64,000 bases of DNA, taken from contig NZ_JQGJ02000009.1 of assembly GCF_000802155.2 (NCBI RefSeq), forward strand, positions 124,001-188,000, given 5' to 3'. Shown here in pieces: positions 1 to 8,431 of this stretch; the first letter of the stretch is position 1; every line of letters starts with the position of its first letter. The position numbers and the translations under genes were made by a program. This DNA is from Pseudomonas frederiksbergensis (lineage in GTDB: Bacteria > Pseudomonadota > Gammaproteobacteria > Pseudomonadales > Pseudomonadaceae). The notes beneath the pieces were generated by a model, which worked only from the letters and a program-made list of their open reading frames with translations, was not told the DNA's origin and made no database searches.

Positions 1-1973
1 TCGGTGCCAAGCAAGCCGATCCAGGCAAGGGTTTCTTCCCTCTGTCTGTCCACTACCAGGAAAAGACTTACGCTGCCGGTAAGATCCCTGGCGGTTTCTT
101 CAAGCGCGAAGGCCGTCCTTCCGAGAAAGAAACCCTGACTTCCCGACTGATCGACCGTCCGATCCGTCCGCTTTTCCCAGAAGGTTTCATGAACGAAGTG
201 CAGGTTGTCTGCACCGTCGTGTCCACCAGCAAGAAGACCGATCCGGACATCGCTGCGATGATCGGTACCTCGGCTGCCCTGGCCATCTCCGGCATTCCTT
301 TCGATGGCCCGATCGGCGCTGCCCGCGTTGCGTTCCACGAAAGCACCGGCTACCTGCTGAACCCGACCTACGAGCAACTGAAGGCTTCCAGCCTGGACAT
401 GGTCGTAGCCGGTACTTCCGAAGCCGTGCTGATGGTTGAATCCGAAGCCAAAGAGCTGACCGAAGACCAGATGCTGGGCGCCGTCCTGTTCGCCCACGAC
501 GAGTTCCAGGCAGTGATCAACGCCGTCAAGGAACTGGCCGCCGAAGCCGCCAAGCCAACCTGGACCTGGGCTCCACAGCCAGAAGCCACCGAACTGCTGG
601 GCGCGATCCGTGCCGAGTTCGGCGAAGCGATTTCCCAGGCCTACACCATCACCATCAAGGCCGACCGTTATGCGCGTCTGGGCGAGTTGCGTGACCAGGT
701 TGTTGCCAAGTTCTCCGGCGAAGAAGGCCAGCCATCGTCCAGCGACGTGAAGGCGGCTTTCGGTGAAATCGAATACCGCACCGTCCGCGAAAACATCGTC
801 AACGGCAAGCCACGTATCGACGGTCGCGACACCCGTACCGTACGTCCGCTGAACATCGAAGTCGGCGTCCTGCCGAAGACCCACGGTTCGGCATTGTTCA
901 CCCGTGGCGAGACCCAGGCCCTGGTCGTTGCAACACTGGGCACCGCCCGTGACGCGCAACTGCTCGACACCCTGGAAGGCGAAAAGAAAGACCCGTTCAT
1001 GCTGCACTACAACTTCCCTCCGTTCTCGGTAGGCGAGTGTGGTCGCATGGGTGGTGCTGGTCGCCGCGAAATCGGTCACGGCCGTCTGGCTCGTCGTTCG
1101 GTCCAGGCCATGCTGCCGGCCGCTGACGTGTTCCCGTACACCATCCGCGTGGTATCGGAAATCACCGAATCCAACGGTTCGAGCTCGATGGCTTCGGTCT
1201 GCGGCGCTTCCCTGGCCTTGATGGACGCTGGTGTGCCGATGAAGGCACCCGTTGCCGGTATCGCCATGGGCCTGGTTAAAGAAGGCGAGAAATTCGCCGT
1301 CCTGACCGACATCCTGGGTGACGAAGACCACCTGGGCGACATGGACTTCAAAGTGGCCGGTACCGCCAAAGGCGTCACCGCGCTGCAGATGGACATCAAG
1401 ATCAAGGGCATCACCGAAGAGATCATGGAAATCGCCCTGGGCCAAGCCCTGGAAGCGCGCCTGAATATCCTCGGCCAGATGAACCAGATCATCGGTCAGT
1501 CCCGCACCGAGCTGTCGGAAAATGCTCCGACCATGATCGCGATGAAAATCGACACCGACAAGATCCGTGATGTCATCGGTAAAGGCGGCGCGACCATCCG
1601 TGCGATCTGCGAAGAAACCAAGGCTTCGATCGACATCGAAGACGACGGTTCGATCAAGATCTTCGGCGAAACCAAGGAAGCGGCAGAAGCAGCACGCCAG
1701 CGCGTCCTGGGTATTACCGCAGAAGCCGAGATCGGCAAGATCTACGTCGGCAAGGTTGAGCGCATCGTCGACTTCGGCGCGTTCGTCAACATCCTGCCGG
1801 GCAAGGACGGTCTGGTTCACATCTCCATGCTGAGCGATGCTCGCGTCGAGAAAGTGACCGACATCCTCAAAGAAGGCCAGGAAGTGGAAGTGCTGGTACT
1901 GGACGTGGACAACCGCGGCCGTATCAAGCTGTCCATCAAGGACGTCGCAGCAGCCAAGGCATCGGGCGTTTAA
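1..1973 (+). CDS. pnp: Polyribonucleotide nucleotidyltransferase (PNPase), 5' end missing
   Basis: The frame is open from base 3 and runs to TAA at 1971-1973; the true start lies before the window. PNPase degrades RNA 3'->5' using phosphate and takes part in the cytoplasmic degradosome. The visible part covers most of the first RNase PH-like domain, the linker helices, the second RNase PH-like core (residues such as FPPFSVGE and GRREIGHG), then a KH domain (IRDVIGKGGATIRAI) and a C-terminal S1 domain (GKVERIVDFGAFV). The protein ends soon after S1, as in other pseudomonads. A strong terminator follows immediately. No frameshift is seen. Identification is secure. Confidence 0.98.
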   Translation, partial: GAKQADPGKGFFPLSVHYQEKTYAAGKIPGGFFKREGRPSEKETLTSRLIDRPIRPLFPEGFMNEVQVVCTVVSTSKKTDPDIAAMIGTSAALAISGIPFDGPIGAARVAFHESTGYLLNPTYEQLKASSLDMVVAGTSEAVLMVESEAKELTEDQMLGAVLFAHDEFQAVINAVKELAAEAAKPTWTWAPQPEATELLGAIRAEFGEAISQAYTITIKADRYARLGELRDQVVAKFSGEEGQPSSSDVKAAFGEIEYRTVRENIVNGKPRIDGRDTRTVRPLNIEVGVLPKTHGSALFTRGETQALVVATLGTARDAQLLDTLEGEKKDPFMLHYNFPPFSVGECGRMGGAGRREIGHGRLARRSVQAMLPAADVFPYTIRVVSEITESNGSSSMASVCGASLALMDAGVPMKAPVAGIAMGLVKEGEKFAVLTDILGDEDHLGDMDFKVAGTAKGVTALQMDIKIKGITEEIMEIALGQALEARLNILGQMNQIIGQSRTELSENAPTMIAMKIDTDKIRDVIGKGGATIRAICEETKASIDIEDDGSIKIFGETKEAAEAARQRVLGITAEAEIGKIYVGKVERIVDFGAFVNILPGKDGLVHISMLSDARVEKVTDILKEGQEVEVLVLDVDNRGRIKLSIKDVAAAKASGV

Positions 1974-2002
1974 TCACCCCGTTGTCTAACCGCTGAACAA
2001 GC

Positions 2003-2030
2003 AAACGCCCCGACTGGTTCGGGGCGTTTT
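2003..2030 (+). terminator. Rho-independent terminator of pnp
   Basis: An 11-bp stem (AAACGCCCCGA at 2003-2013 paired with TCGGGGCGTTT at 2019-2029) with a 5-base loop and a short T run begins 30 bases after the pnp stop codon. Confidence 0.9.
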
Positions 2031-2098
2031 GCTATGTGGCGAAAATCCCTGCCTGGCAGGTTGCCTGGCTACAGGGGACGGTGCTAGTTTTAGCCACC

Positions 2099-2174
2099 GC
2101 CCGTGTAGCTCAGTCGGTAGAGCAGCGCACTCGTAACGCGAAGGTCGCAGGTTCGATTCCTGTCTCGGGCACCA
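2099..2174 (+). tRNA. tRNA-Thr (anticodon CGU)
   Basis: A 76-base cloverleaf can be drawn with CCA encoded. The anticodon CGT sits at tRNA positions 34-36 after U33, the T-loop begins TTCGATT, and the D-arm is GCTC...GAGC. It resembles E. coli thrW, including the unpaired 27-43 position. Two further non-Watson-Crick positions are visible: U6-U67 in the acceptor stem and A31-C39 at the end of the anticodon stem. It converges on the hicB gene, whose stop codon is only 17 bases away. Confidence 0.93.
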
Positions 2175-2191
2175 GGGTTCTACATTCGCCT

Positions 2192-2533
2192 TTATGCGTG
2201 ATGCTGTAGATATTCGTTCAGTGCCTGGCGTGTCAGGTCATTCAGCGACACATTTTGCCGGGTTGCCGCCAAAGCGGCTGCCAGATGCAGATCGTGCCCG
2301 ATACGAACATTGAATGATCCCTTGCACGGAATCTCTGGCTTCTGCCCAAGCTGCTCGCAGGTTTGTAGATAGTCATCCACCGCCTCGCGAAAAGCTGCTT
2401 CCAGCTCAGCCACGGTTTGCCCTTCATAACTCACCAGCGCCCTGATGAATAAGAGCTTTCCAAACAGGCATTTGTCTTCGGTGCTCGCTTCAATTGAGCC
2501 GACATAGCCTTTGTATTGCAGCTGGGGGTTCAT
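2192..2533 (-). CDS. hicB: HicB-family antitoxin
   Basis: A 113-aa protein with the HicB layout. The N-terminal part (about 1-70) has the RNase H-like HicB fold signature, with SYEGQTVAELEAAFREAVDDYL. The C-terminal part (about 70-110) resembles a ribbon-helix-helix DNA-binding domain (GSFNVRIGHDLHLAAALAA...LTRQALNEYL). HicB antitoxins bind and neutralise the HicA RNase and repress their own operon. The gene overlaps the upstream hicA by four bases (ATGA), so the two are translationally coupled. The order is toxin first, then antitoxin. Confidence 0.88.
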   Translation of the reverse strand: MNPQLQYKGYVGSIEASTEDKCLFGKLLFIRALVSYEGQTVAELEAAFREAVDDYLQTCEQLGQKPEIPCKGSFNVRIGHDLHLAAALAATRQNVSLNDLTRQALNEYLQHHA

Positions 2534-2781
2534 GGAATCAGGCCTCCTGTTTTCAATTGCTCAATAATCTGGCGTCTTATATACGCTTTGAGATCATTTC
2601 CGGGATGCGGCTTGTGCAGGTTGTTCATTGCATTCGGGTCTCCATTGTCGAATTTGACCCTACTGCCTGACCCTTCTAATTGGGAATAGCCAAGCCGACA
2701 TAACAGCGTGACAAGCTCCGACCAAGTGAATGCGCTTTGCCCGTTGAGTAGCTTTGCGAGAAGTTTTTCATTCTTTGACAT
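2530..2781 (-). CDS. hicA: HicA-family mRNA interferase toxin
   Basis: An 83-aa protein with the small double-stranded-RNA-binding-like HicA fold. It contains LLCRLGYSQLEGSGSRVKF and the conserved histidine segment LHKPHPGNDLKAYIRRQI near residues 54-71. HicA toxins cleave mRNA until bound by HicB. I chose the ATG at 2781 because the upstream in-frame TTG at 2799 falls inside a palindrome that is probably the operator. The key His is present, so the toxin looks intact. It is co-transcribed with hicB. Confidence 0.87.
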   Translation of the reverse strand: MSKNEKLLAKLLNGQSAFTWSELVTLLCRLGYSQLEGSGSRVKFDNGDPNAMNNLHKPHPGNDLKAYIRRQIIEQLKTGGLIP

Positions 2782-2794
2782 GAATGCTTTTTCT

Positions 2795-2814
2795 TGCAAC
2801 TGAATATAGTTGCA
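2795..2814. promoter_or_regulatory. Inverted repeat, probable hicAB operator
   Basis: A 7-bp inverted repeat, TGCAACT - 6 bases - AGTTGCA, lies 14 bases upstream of the hicA start. HicB ribbon-helix-helix domains commonly bind such palindromes in the hicAB promoter. The assignment rests on symmetry and position only. Confidence 0.5.
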
Positions 2815-3136
2815 TGCTCTTGAACGGTCAATGGATAGGCTTCTGTTCGTCGAAACCCGGGTAAGGAAGGTGGAAATTTATACGGGGTGAATTCCGGGTA
2901 TGGAAACGAGAAACTGTAACCGCGCACATACCTCGCACCTGCACTCGATTCCAGTTGTTGCACTGGCTTTCGTCTCTGTTAGGATTCCTTGTCCCAAAAA
3001 ACAAACACCGTTGTTTTCAGATGATCCCCCGAATGGTTCTGAAGGCCAGGTAAACCGGGCTTCCAACGGCTTCCTGCGTCAGAGAGATCCTTGATGATCC
3101 AGATCCATCTTCCATTCCCAGATCAGCGAGAACGCC
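2815..3136. other. Intergenic region between divergent hicA and DUF6388-type gene
   Basis: About 320 bases that must hold the promoters of both divergent units. A 64-codon open frame (2900-3094, +) is present but has no convincing ribosome site or recognisable product, so I do not call it a gene. Confidence 0.5.
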
Positions 3137-3442
3137 ATGAACGCTAAAGAATTGACCCAAGAAGCCAGGCACGCAGAAGCCCTGCGCCAATATGCCTCGG
3201 ACACGCCTCAGTTACTGGAAGAGATCAAGGACCTGAGCCCCGATGATCAAAAAGACCAGCTCCAGTGGGCGTTCGAGGACGAGGCCGAAGCCCAGGGGCT
3301 GCAGCCTTGGGAGCTGACGCTCAAATACACCAGCACGCCTGAAGAGTTCGAGACGCAGCGCCTTGCCTTGCACAAGGAGGCTGCCGAGGTGTTGGGTGTG
3401 GAATGGGATGAATACTGCGAGATGAACAATCTGGTGGTCTGA
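3137..3442 (+). CDS. Small acidic DUF6388-type protein
   Basis: A 101-aa soluble protein, rich in Glu/Asp and predicted helical, with no signal peptide or membrane segment. It resembles the DUF6388 family of uncharacterised pseudomonad proteins (ending VLGVEWDEYCEMNNLVV). The ATG at 3137 follows a purine-rich stretch (GAGAACGCC). It stands alone, divergent from hicA and convergent with nadC, and shares a bidirectional terminator with nadC. Its function is unknown; the family assignment is from memory of the sequence pattern and is moderate. Confidence 0.75.
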   Translation: MNAKELTQEARHAEALRQYASDTPQLLEEIKDLSPDDQKDQLQWAFEDEAEAQGLQPWELTLKYTSTPEEFETQRLALHKEAAEVLGVEWDEYCEMNNLVV

Positions 3443-3444
3443 AG

Positions 3445-3474
3445 AAAACGCCAGCCTTTCAAGGCTGGCGTTTT
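3445..3474. terminator. Bidirectional terminator between DUF6388-type gene and nadC
   Basis: A perfect 14-bp stem (3445-3458 with 3461-3474) has A-rich and T-rich flanks on opposite sides, so it can end transcription from both strands. It lies between the converging stops at 3442 and 3481. Confidence 0.9.
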
Positions 3475-3480
3475 TTCTTG

Positions 3481-4329
3481 TCAGAGGCTCAAGCGCATCG
3501 ACAGATCAACCGCCTTGACATCCTTGGTCATCGCACCGATAGAGATGTAGTCGACTCCGGTCTCGGCAATCGGCCGCAACGTGTTTTCGTTGATGCCCCC
3601 GCTGGCTTCCAGCCTCGCCTTGCCGCCGTTCAGGCGTACCGCTTCGCGCATATCGTCCAGGCTCAGTTCGTCGAGCATGATGATGTCGGCACCGGCCGCC
3701 AGTGCTTCTTTCAGTTCCGCCAGGCTTTCCACTTCGACTTCCACCGGTTTGCCCGGTGCGATCTGGTGGGCGGCGCTGATGGCCTGGGCAATCCCGCCGC
3801 AAGCGGCAATGTGGTTTTCCTTGATCAGGAACGCGTCATACAGGCCGATGCGGTGGTTATGGCAGCCGCCGCAGGTCACGGCATATTTTTGCGCCAGGCG
3901 TAGCCCCGGCAGGGTTTTGCGAGTGTCCAGCAGCTTGACCTGGGTATCGGCGACGAAGTCGGCCAGGTAGCGAGCCCGGGTGGCGACGCCTGACAGTAAC
4001 TGCAGGAAATTCAGCGCGCTGCGTTCGCCTGTCAGCAGTGAGCGGGCCGGGCCTTCGAGGTGGAACAACGCCTGGTCAGGGTTCACGCGGTCGCCGTCGT
4101 GTACTTGCCAATGCACCGCGACACGCGGGTCCAGCTGCCGGAACACTGTATCGACCCAGGCCGTGCCGCTGATGATTGCGGCTTCACGGGTAATGATGGT
4201 GGCCTTGGCCAGGCGTTCGGCGGGGATCAGTTGCGCAGTGATGTCGCCGCTGCCGATGTCTTCCAAAAGCGCGCGGCGCACGTTGGCTTCGATTTCGGCG
4301 GTCAGGTCGGCGAGACGTAGATTCGGCAT
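3481..4329 (-). CDS. nadC: Nicotinate-nucleotide pyrophosphorylase (quinolinate phosphoribosyltransferase)
   Basis: A 282-aa cytoplasmic enzyme that converts quinolinate and PRPP to nicotinate mononucleotide, CO2 and pyrophosphate in de novo NAD synthesis. Family motifs are present: EDIGSGDITAQLIP near the N-terminus, RKTLPGLRLAQKYAV and GGCHNHRIGLYD in the middle, and EVEVESLAEL plus LEASGGIN near the C-terminus. I took the ATG at 4329 (MPNLRLADL); the upstream TTG at 4347 only adds MFVEPV. The neighbours match the P. aeruginosa nadC-PA4523-ampD region. Confidence 0.96.
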   Translation of the reverse strand: MPNLRLADLTAEIEANVRRALLEDIGSGDITAQLIPAERLAKATIITREAAIISGTAWVDTVFRQLDPRVAVHWQVHDGDRVNPDQALFHLEGPARSLLTGERSALNFLQLLSGVATRARYLADFVADTQVKLLDTRKTLPGLRLAQKYAVTCGGCHNHRIGLYDAFLIKENHIAACGGIAQAISAAHQIAPGKPVEVEVESLAELKEALAAGADIIMLDELSLDDMREAVRLNGGKARLEASGGINENTLRPIAETGVDYISIGAMTKDVKAVDLSMRLSL

Positions 4330-4562
4330 AACGGGCTCCACAAACAAAGTGGCCGGATTATATCCGCTTGGGACTTGTTGGCTTGCATTTGGTCGCCTGC
4401 CCGCAACATTTACCTGAATAGCAGGTCTTTTATTGCGATCTCTTTGAGCCGGTTCACAGAGTCCTCTGGTGCGACGAGTTCTTTTTACCCGATAATCCGC
4501 CTTTCGATTGACGTCATGAGTTTGACGTCGCGAACCGAAGAATGCCGTTTCAGGAGGCCAGG

Positions 4563-6773
4563 ATGCACAACGACGGGAATGTAGTGCCTTTGCATAAAGT
4601 GCCTACCGACCAGGCGAATCGTTCGCCGCTCGCCCGCCTGCCTGTGATTCTGCTTCAGGTCCGCGACAAGGCCGCGCAGCAATTGCGCGTTGGTTTGCAG
4701 GGCCTGTTCGATAACGCCGATGACACCTTGTTCGAAATGGCCGACCGGGCGCGCAACGACATCGAGCAGAATCTGTACTTCGAAGCGATGCGCGACTTGC
4801 GGTTGAAGCGAAAGAGTATCGAGCGTGAGTTCCTCGAGCAGTTTTTCGAGGCCTTTGTCAGTCTTGCTCAATATGACCTGACCCAGGCAACCCTGGCGCC
4901 TGTGCTGGGCACCCTGCCGAGCCAGCCGAACCATGACGAGCTTGAACGCCGCCTGGCGGTGGAGACCATGGTCGCCCGGGTGCTTAGCCGCGACGGTGTA
5001 TCGCTCGATCAACTGACGGCGCGGCTCGGCGTATTGCTGGACCGGCCCTTGACCAACCAGCAGAACCCCTTGAGTCCGGCACTGTTGTGCGAGCATTTTC
5101 TCCAGGCCGGGCGCAACCTGGGCGTGGGGATCAAGGTCAAGCTGATCCTGCTCAAGCTTTTCGAACGTTACGTACTCAGTGAATGCGATCAGTTCTATGC
5201 GGAGGCCAATCAGTTGCTGGCCGCGACGGGCGTGTTGCCGGACCTCAAGGTCTCACCGTCGCGACGGGCGTCGGATCGTGTCGAGGAAGTGACCCGACCC
5301 AACGTCGATGGCGCCGCCAGGCCTAGGGCCGATGAGGTCGACGACAGCGTCCAGGAGGTCTTCGCCGCGTTGCAGAAGTTGCTGGTCCAGGTGCGCGGCA
5401 GCGTTGCGCCGACCCTGGAACCCAGCGTGCCAGCCCAGCCGATCTCGACACGGGACCTGCTGCGACTGTTGTCTCACCTACAGCAGTACGTACCGTCGCC
5501 CACCGTGCAGGATGACTTCGACCTGCGCAGTCAACTCGAACAGCTGCTGACCCGTGTCAGTGTCAAGAGCGGCAGGTCCCGGGTCGTCGATGGTGCTGAT
5601 GAAGACGTGATCAACCTGATCGCGATGATGTTCGAATTCATTCTAGACGACCATAACTTGCCGGACTCGCTCAAGGCCTTGATCGGTCGACTGCAGATTC
5701 CCATGCTCAAGGTCGCGGTACAGGACAAGAGTTTTTTCAGCCGCGGCAACCATCCGGCCCGTCGGTTGCTCAACGAAATTGCCGCGGCAGCGATGGGTTG
5801 GGGTGATTGCGACGATCATCAGCGCGACAGCCTATACCTGCGCATCGAGCAAGTCGTGCAGCGCTTGTTGAATGACTTCGTCGACGATCCGGCGATCTTT
5901 TCCGAAGTGTTGGCCGACTTCCTGGCGTTCACCAGCGACGAACGCCGTCGCAGCGAACTGCTGGAACAACGCATCCGCGACGCTGAAGAAGGCCGCGCCA
6001 AGGCCGAACTGGCCCGGCAGCGAGTGGAAGGGGCGCTGAACCAGGTCATGCTGGGCAAGGTCTTGCCCCAGGCGGTGGTGGATTTTGTGCAGCAGGCCTG
6101 GAGCCAGGTGTTGTTGCTGACCGGTTTCAAGCATGGCGAGCAATCAGCCGAATGGCAGGCCGACGTGTTGACCCTCGAACAATTGGTCTGGAGTGTCCAA
6201 CACCACGAAGAATCCGATGCGGGTCTGCGCTTGCTGGCGATGGTGCCGGAGCTGCTCAAGGCCTTGCGCGAAGGCTTGAGCCGTTCGGCATTCGACCCGT
6301 TTGCCACCAGCGAATTCTTCAGCGAGCTGGAAGTGCTCCATGTCCAGGCGCTCCAACGGCTGGGCCAGGCAACCGAGCAGGCGCAGCCGGCGGATTCGCC
6401 GGTGCTGGTCGAGGTGGTGGAGCCCATCGTCCTGCGAACCACGCCGAAAACGCCGACTGACGAACCGACCGTGCGCTTGCCTGCCGATGACGTTGGCCTG
6501 ATCCAGGTCGATCAGCTGCGCCTGGGAAGCTGGGTCGAATTCCAGGAGGACGAAGACAACAATCTTCGGTGCAAGCTCGCGGCCATCATCCAGGCCACCG
6601 GCAAGTTTGTCTTCGTCAACCGCACCGGTCTCAAGGTCCTGGAGCACAGCCGCACCAGCCTGGCGTTGGAGTTCCGCCGAGGCGCGGCGCGATTGCTGGA
6701 CGACACCCTGCTGTTCGACCGGGCGCTGGAGTCCGTGCTCGGCAACCTGCGCCAGCTCAATCGCGGCAAGTGA
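4563..6773 (+). CDS. DUF1631 family protein
   Basis: A 736-aa, mostly helical, hydrophilic protein of the DUF1631 family, conserved at this locus in pseudomonads (PA4523 position). A strong AGGAGG at 4552-4557 lies five bases before the ATG at 4563, which I prefer to the in-frame ATG at 4542. A charged helical segment (ELLEQRIRDAEEGRAKAELARQ) is visible at about residues 475-495. The last ~100 residues (GSWVEFQEDEDNNLRCKLAA...FVFVNRTGLKVLE) look like a small beta-barrel of PilZ-like type. It has no signal peptide or membrane segment. Its function is not established; the C-terminal barrel hints at a regulatory role, but that is inference. Confidence 0.9.
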   Translation: MHNDGNVVPLHKVPTDQANRSPLARLPVILLQVRDKAAQQLRVGLQGLFDNADDTLFEMADRARNDIEQNLYFEAMRDLRLKRKSIEREFLEQFFEAFVSLAQYDLTQATLAPVLGTLPSQPNHDELERRLAVETMVARVLSRDGVSLDQLTARLGVLLDRPLTNQQNPLSPALLCEHFLQAGRNLGVGIKVKLILLKLFERYVLSECDQFYAEANQLLAATGVLPDLKVSPSRRASDRVEEVTRPNVDGAARPRADEVDDSVQEVFAALQKLLVQVRGSVAPTLEPSVPAQPISTRDLLRLLSHLQQYVPSPTVQDDFDLRSQLEQLLTRVSVKSGRSRVVDGADEDVINLIAMMFEFILDDHNLPDSLKALIGRLQIPMLKVAVQDKSFFSRGNHPARRLLNEIAAAAMGWGDCDDHQRDSLYLRIEQVVQRLLNDFVDDPAIFSEVLADFLAFTSDERRRSELLEQRIRDAEEGRAKAELARQRVEGALNQVMLGKVLPQAVVDFVQQAWSQVLLLTGFKHGEQSAEWQADVLTLEQLVWSVQHHEESDAGLRLLAMVPELLKALREGLSRSAFDPFATSEFFSELEVLHVQALQRLGQATEQAQPADSPVLVEVVEPIVLRTTPKTPTDEPTVRLPADDVGLIQVDQLRLGSWVEFQEDEDNNLRCKLAAIIQATGKFVFVNRTGLKVLEHSRTSLALEFRRGAARLLDDTLLFDRALESVLGNLRQLNRGK

Positions 6774-6837
6774 TCGCGCAGCCAAGGCCGATCGCGGCAT
6801 ACTGACGGTCTTCACCGTCGTCATCGAAGGAACCTGT

Positions 6838-7398
6838 ATGCAGCTGGACTCCGCGAGCGGTTGGTGCGATGGCGTGCGTCATTGCCCATCACCCAATTTC
6901 AATGCGCGCCCCGAGGGTGAAATCTCCCTGCTGGTCATCCACAACATCAGCTTGCCGCCGGCACAGTTCGCCACGGGCAAAGTGCAGGAATTTTTCCAGA
7001 ATCGCCTGGATGTCACGGAACATCCCTACTTTGCCGGTATTGCAGACCTGCGCGTCTCTGCGCATTTCCTGATCGAACGTGACGGCGCGGTAACCCAGTT
7101 TGTCTCTTGTCTTGATCGTGCGTGGCACGCGGGCGTCTCGTGTTTCGAAGGGCGGGAGACGTGTAACGATTTTTCCATAGGCATCGAGCTCGAAGGCACC
7201 GATGATCTGCCATTCACCGATGCGCAATATGCTGTCCTGGTGGACCTGACCCGGCAGTTGCAAAAGGCGTTCGCGGCGATCACGGTGCAGCGCATTTGCG
7301 GGCACAGCGACATCGCGCCGGGACGCAAGACCGATCCGGGACCGGCATTCGACTGGGCGCGCTATCGTGCGGCCCTGACAGAAGGGGAAGAACAATGA
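6838..7398 (+). CDS. ampD: 1,6-anhydro-N-acetylmuramyl-L-alanine amidase AmpD
   Basis: A 186-aa cytoplasmic zinc amidase that removes the stem peptide from anhydromuropeptides in cell-wall recycling. It thereby keeps AmpR-controlled beta-lactamase low. The start MQLDSASGWCDGVRHCPSPN is typical, and the ATG at 6838 follows GAAGGAAC. Likely zinc ligands are His35 (LLVIHNIS) and the His and Asp of GHSDIAPGRKTDPGPAFDW near residues 155-170; IGIELEGTDD is also conserved. The stop overlaps the ampE start (ATGA), so the two are coupled. Confidence 0.97.
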   Translation: MQLDSASGWCDGVRHCPSPNFNARPEGEISLLVIHNISLPPAQFATGKVQEFFQNRLDVTEHPYFAGIADLRVSAHFLIERDGAVTQFVSCLDRAWHAGVSCFEGRETCNDFSIGIELEGTDDLPFTDAQYAVLVDLTRQLQKAFAAITVQRICGHSDIAPGRKTDPGPAFDWARYRAALTEGEEQ

Positions 7399-8231
7399 GT
7401 TTTCTGGTGTTGCTGCTGGCGGTCTGGATCGAGAAGTTCTCGGCCTTGCGCCAGCGGATCCAGCGTGATGGCGGCTGGCTGGGCGAGCTGAACAAGCTCG
7501 AGGCGCGTCCGCGCTGGGTCAATCGCCCCTGGCTGGTGCTTGTGGTGACGGTCCTGCTGCCAGTGTCGCTGTTGGCGTTGCTGCTCTGGGTACTGGAGCC
7601 GGTAGCCTATGGTTTGCTGGCATTGCCGATACATCTGATTGTGGTGATCTACAGCCTGGGGCGTGGCGATCTGTTGGCTGATCTCGGGCCGTTTCGCGAT
7701 GCATGGCGACGTGAAGACCTGCAAGCGGCGACCCACGTGGCCAAGCGTGACTTGAACATCGATGCCGACAATGGCGAGCAATTGCTGGGACGGGTCCAGG
7801 GGCATCTGCTGTGGCAGGCGTACCAGAGCTTCTTCGCTGTTATCTTCTGGTACTTCCTGCTGGGCCCGGTCGCAGCGCTGAGCTATCGATTGCTGGCGCT
7901 GGCCGCCGAGCACAGCCTGAACCCCGGCGTGGCCGAGCGGGCCGCGCAATTGCGCCACGCCTTCGACTGGGTGCCAGTGCGGTTGCTGGCGGCGAGCTTC
8001 GCCCTGGTGGGTAACTTCGTCGCGGTCAGCCGGGTCATGCTGCATGAATTGCTGAACTGGAACATCAGCGCCGCCGACCTCATCGACAAGGTCGGGCTGG
8101 TGGCTGGCGAGATCCCAACCGCCGTCGTCGGGCCGGAAGGCATCAACACCCTGGATCGACTCTGGGAATTGCTGTTGCGCGCGGCAGTGCTCTGGTACGC
8201 CGGGTTTGCGTTGTGGACGGTGTTGGCCTGA
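7395..8231 (+). CDS. ampE: Regulatory signalling inner-membrane protein AmpE
   Basis: A 278-aa inner-membrane protein with hydrophobic segments at about residues 1-12, 45-85, 140-165, 200-222 and the C-terminus. It overlaps ampD by four bases, as in the classical ampDE operon. AmpE belongs to the CobD/CbiB-like fold family and has been linked to sensing of cell-wall stress, although its biochemical activity is unsettled. The motifs SLGRGDLLADLGPFRDAWR and the C-terminal LWELLLRAAVLWYAGFALW fit pseudomonad AmpE. It has no obvious defects. Confidence 0.95.
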   Translation: MSFLVLLLAVWIEKFSALRQRIQRDGGWLGELNKLEARPRWVNRPWLVLVVTVLLPVSLLALLLWVLEPVAYGLLALPIHLIVVIYSLGRGDLLADLGPFRDAWRREDLQAATHVAKRDLNIDADNGEQLLGRVQGHLLWQAYQSFFAVIFWYFLLGPVAALSYRLLALAAEHSLNPGVAERAAQLRHAFDWVPVRLLAASFALVGNFVAVSRVMLHELLNWNISAADLIDKVGLVAGEIPTAVVGPEGINTLDRLWELLLRAAVLWYAGFALWTVLA

Positions 8232-8262
8232 CGCCCCGCACTTATCCTGGGCGTGCTTCGCA

Positions 8263-8288
8263 GGCCAGCGCAAGCAAGTTCGCTGGCC
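8263..8288. repeat. Inverted repeat after ampE
   Basis: An 8-bp stem, GGCCAGCG / CGCTGGCC, with a 10-base loop lies 31 bases after the ampE stop. There is no T run, so it is a REP-like or transcript-end hairpin rather than a clear terminator. Confidence 0.55.
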
Positions 8289-8431
8289 ACGGATGGTGTG
8301 CCCTCGTTAACCTTAAGTTACAAATCTCTCCGCCGATTTAGGCTATACAGGGACAGCGTCACGAATAGTGGCTTTGTGCTGTCTCCGTGCACGTGCGCAT
8401 AACAATAAGAACACTACCGGGAGACCTCCTT

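Noticed and set aside
2900..3094. Possible 64-aa gene in the hicA-DUF6388 gap
   Set aside because: No convincing Shine-Dalgarno sequence, no family resemblance, and it overlaps the expected promoter region.
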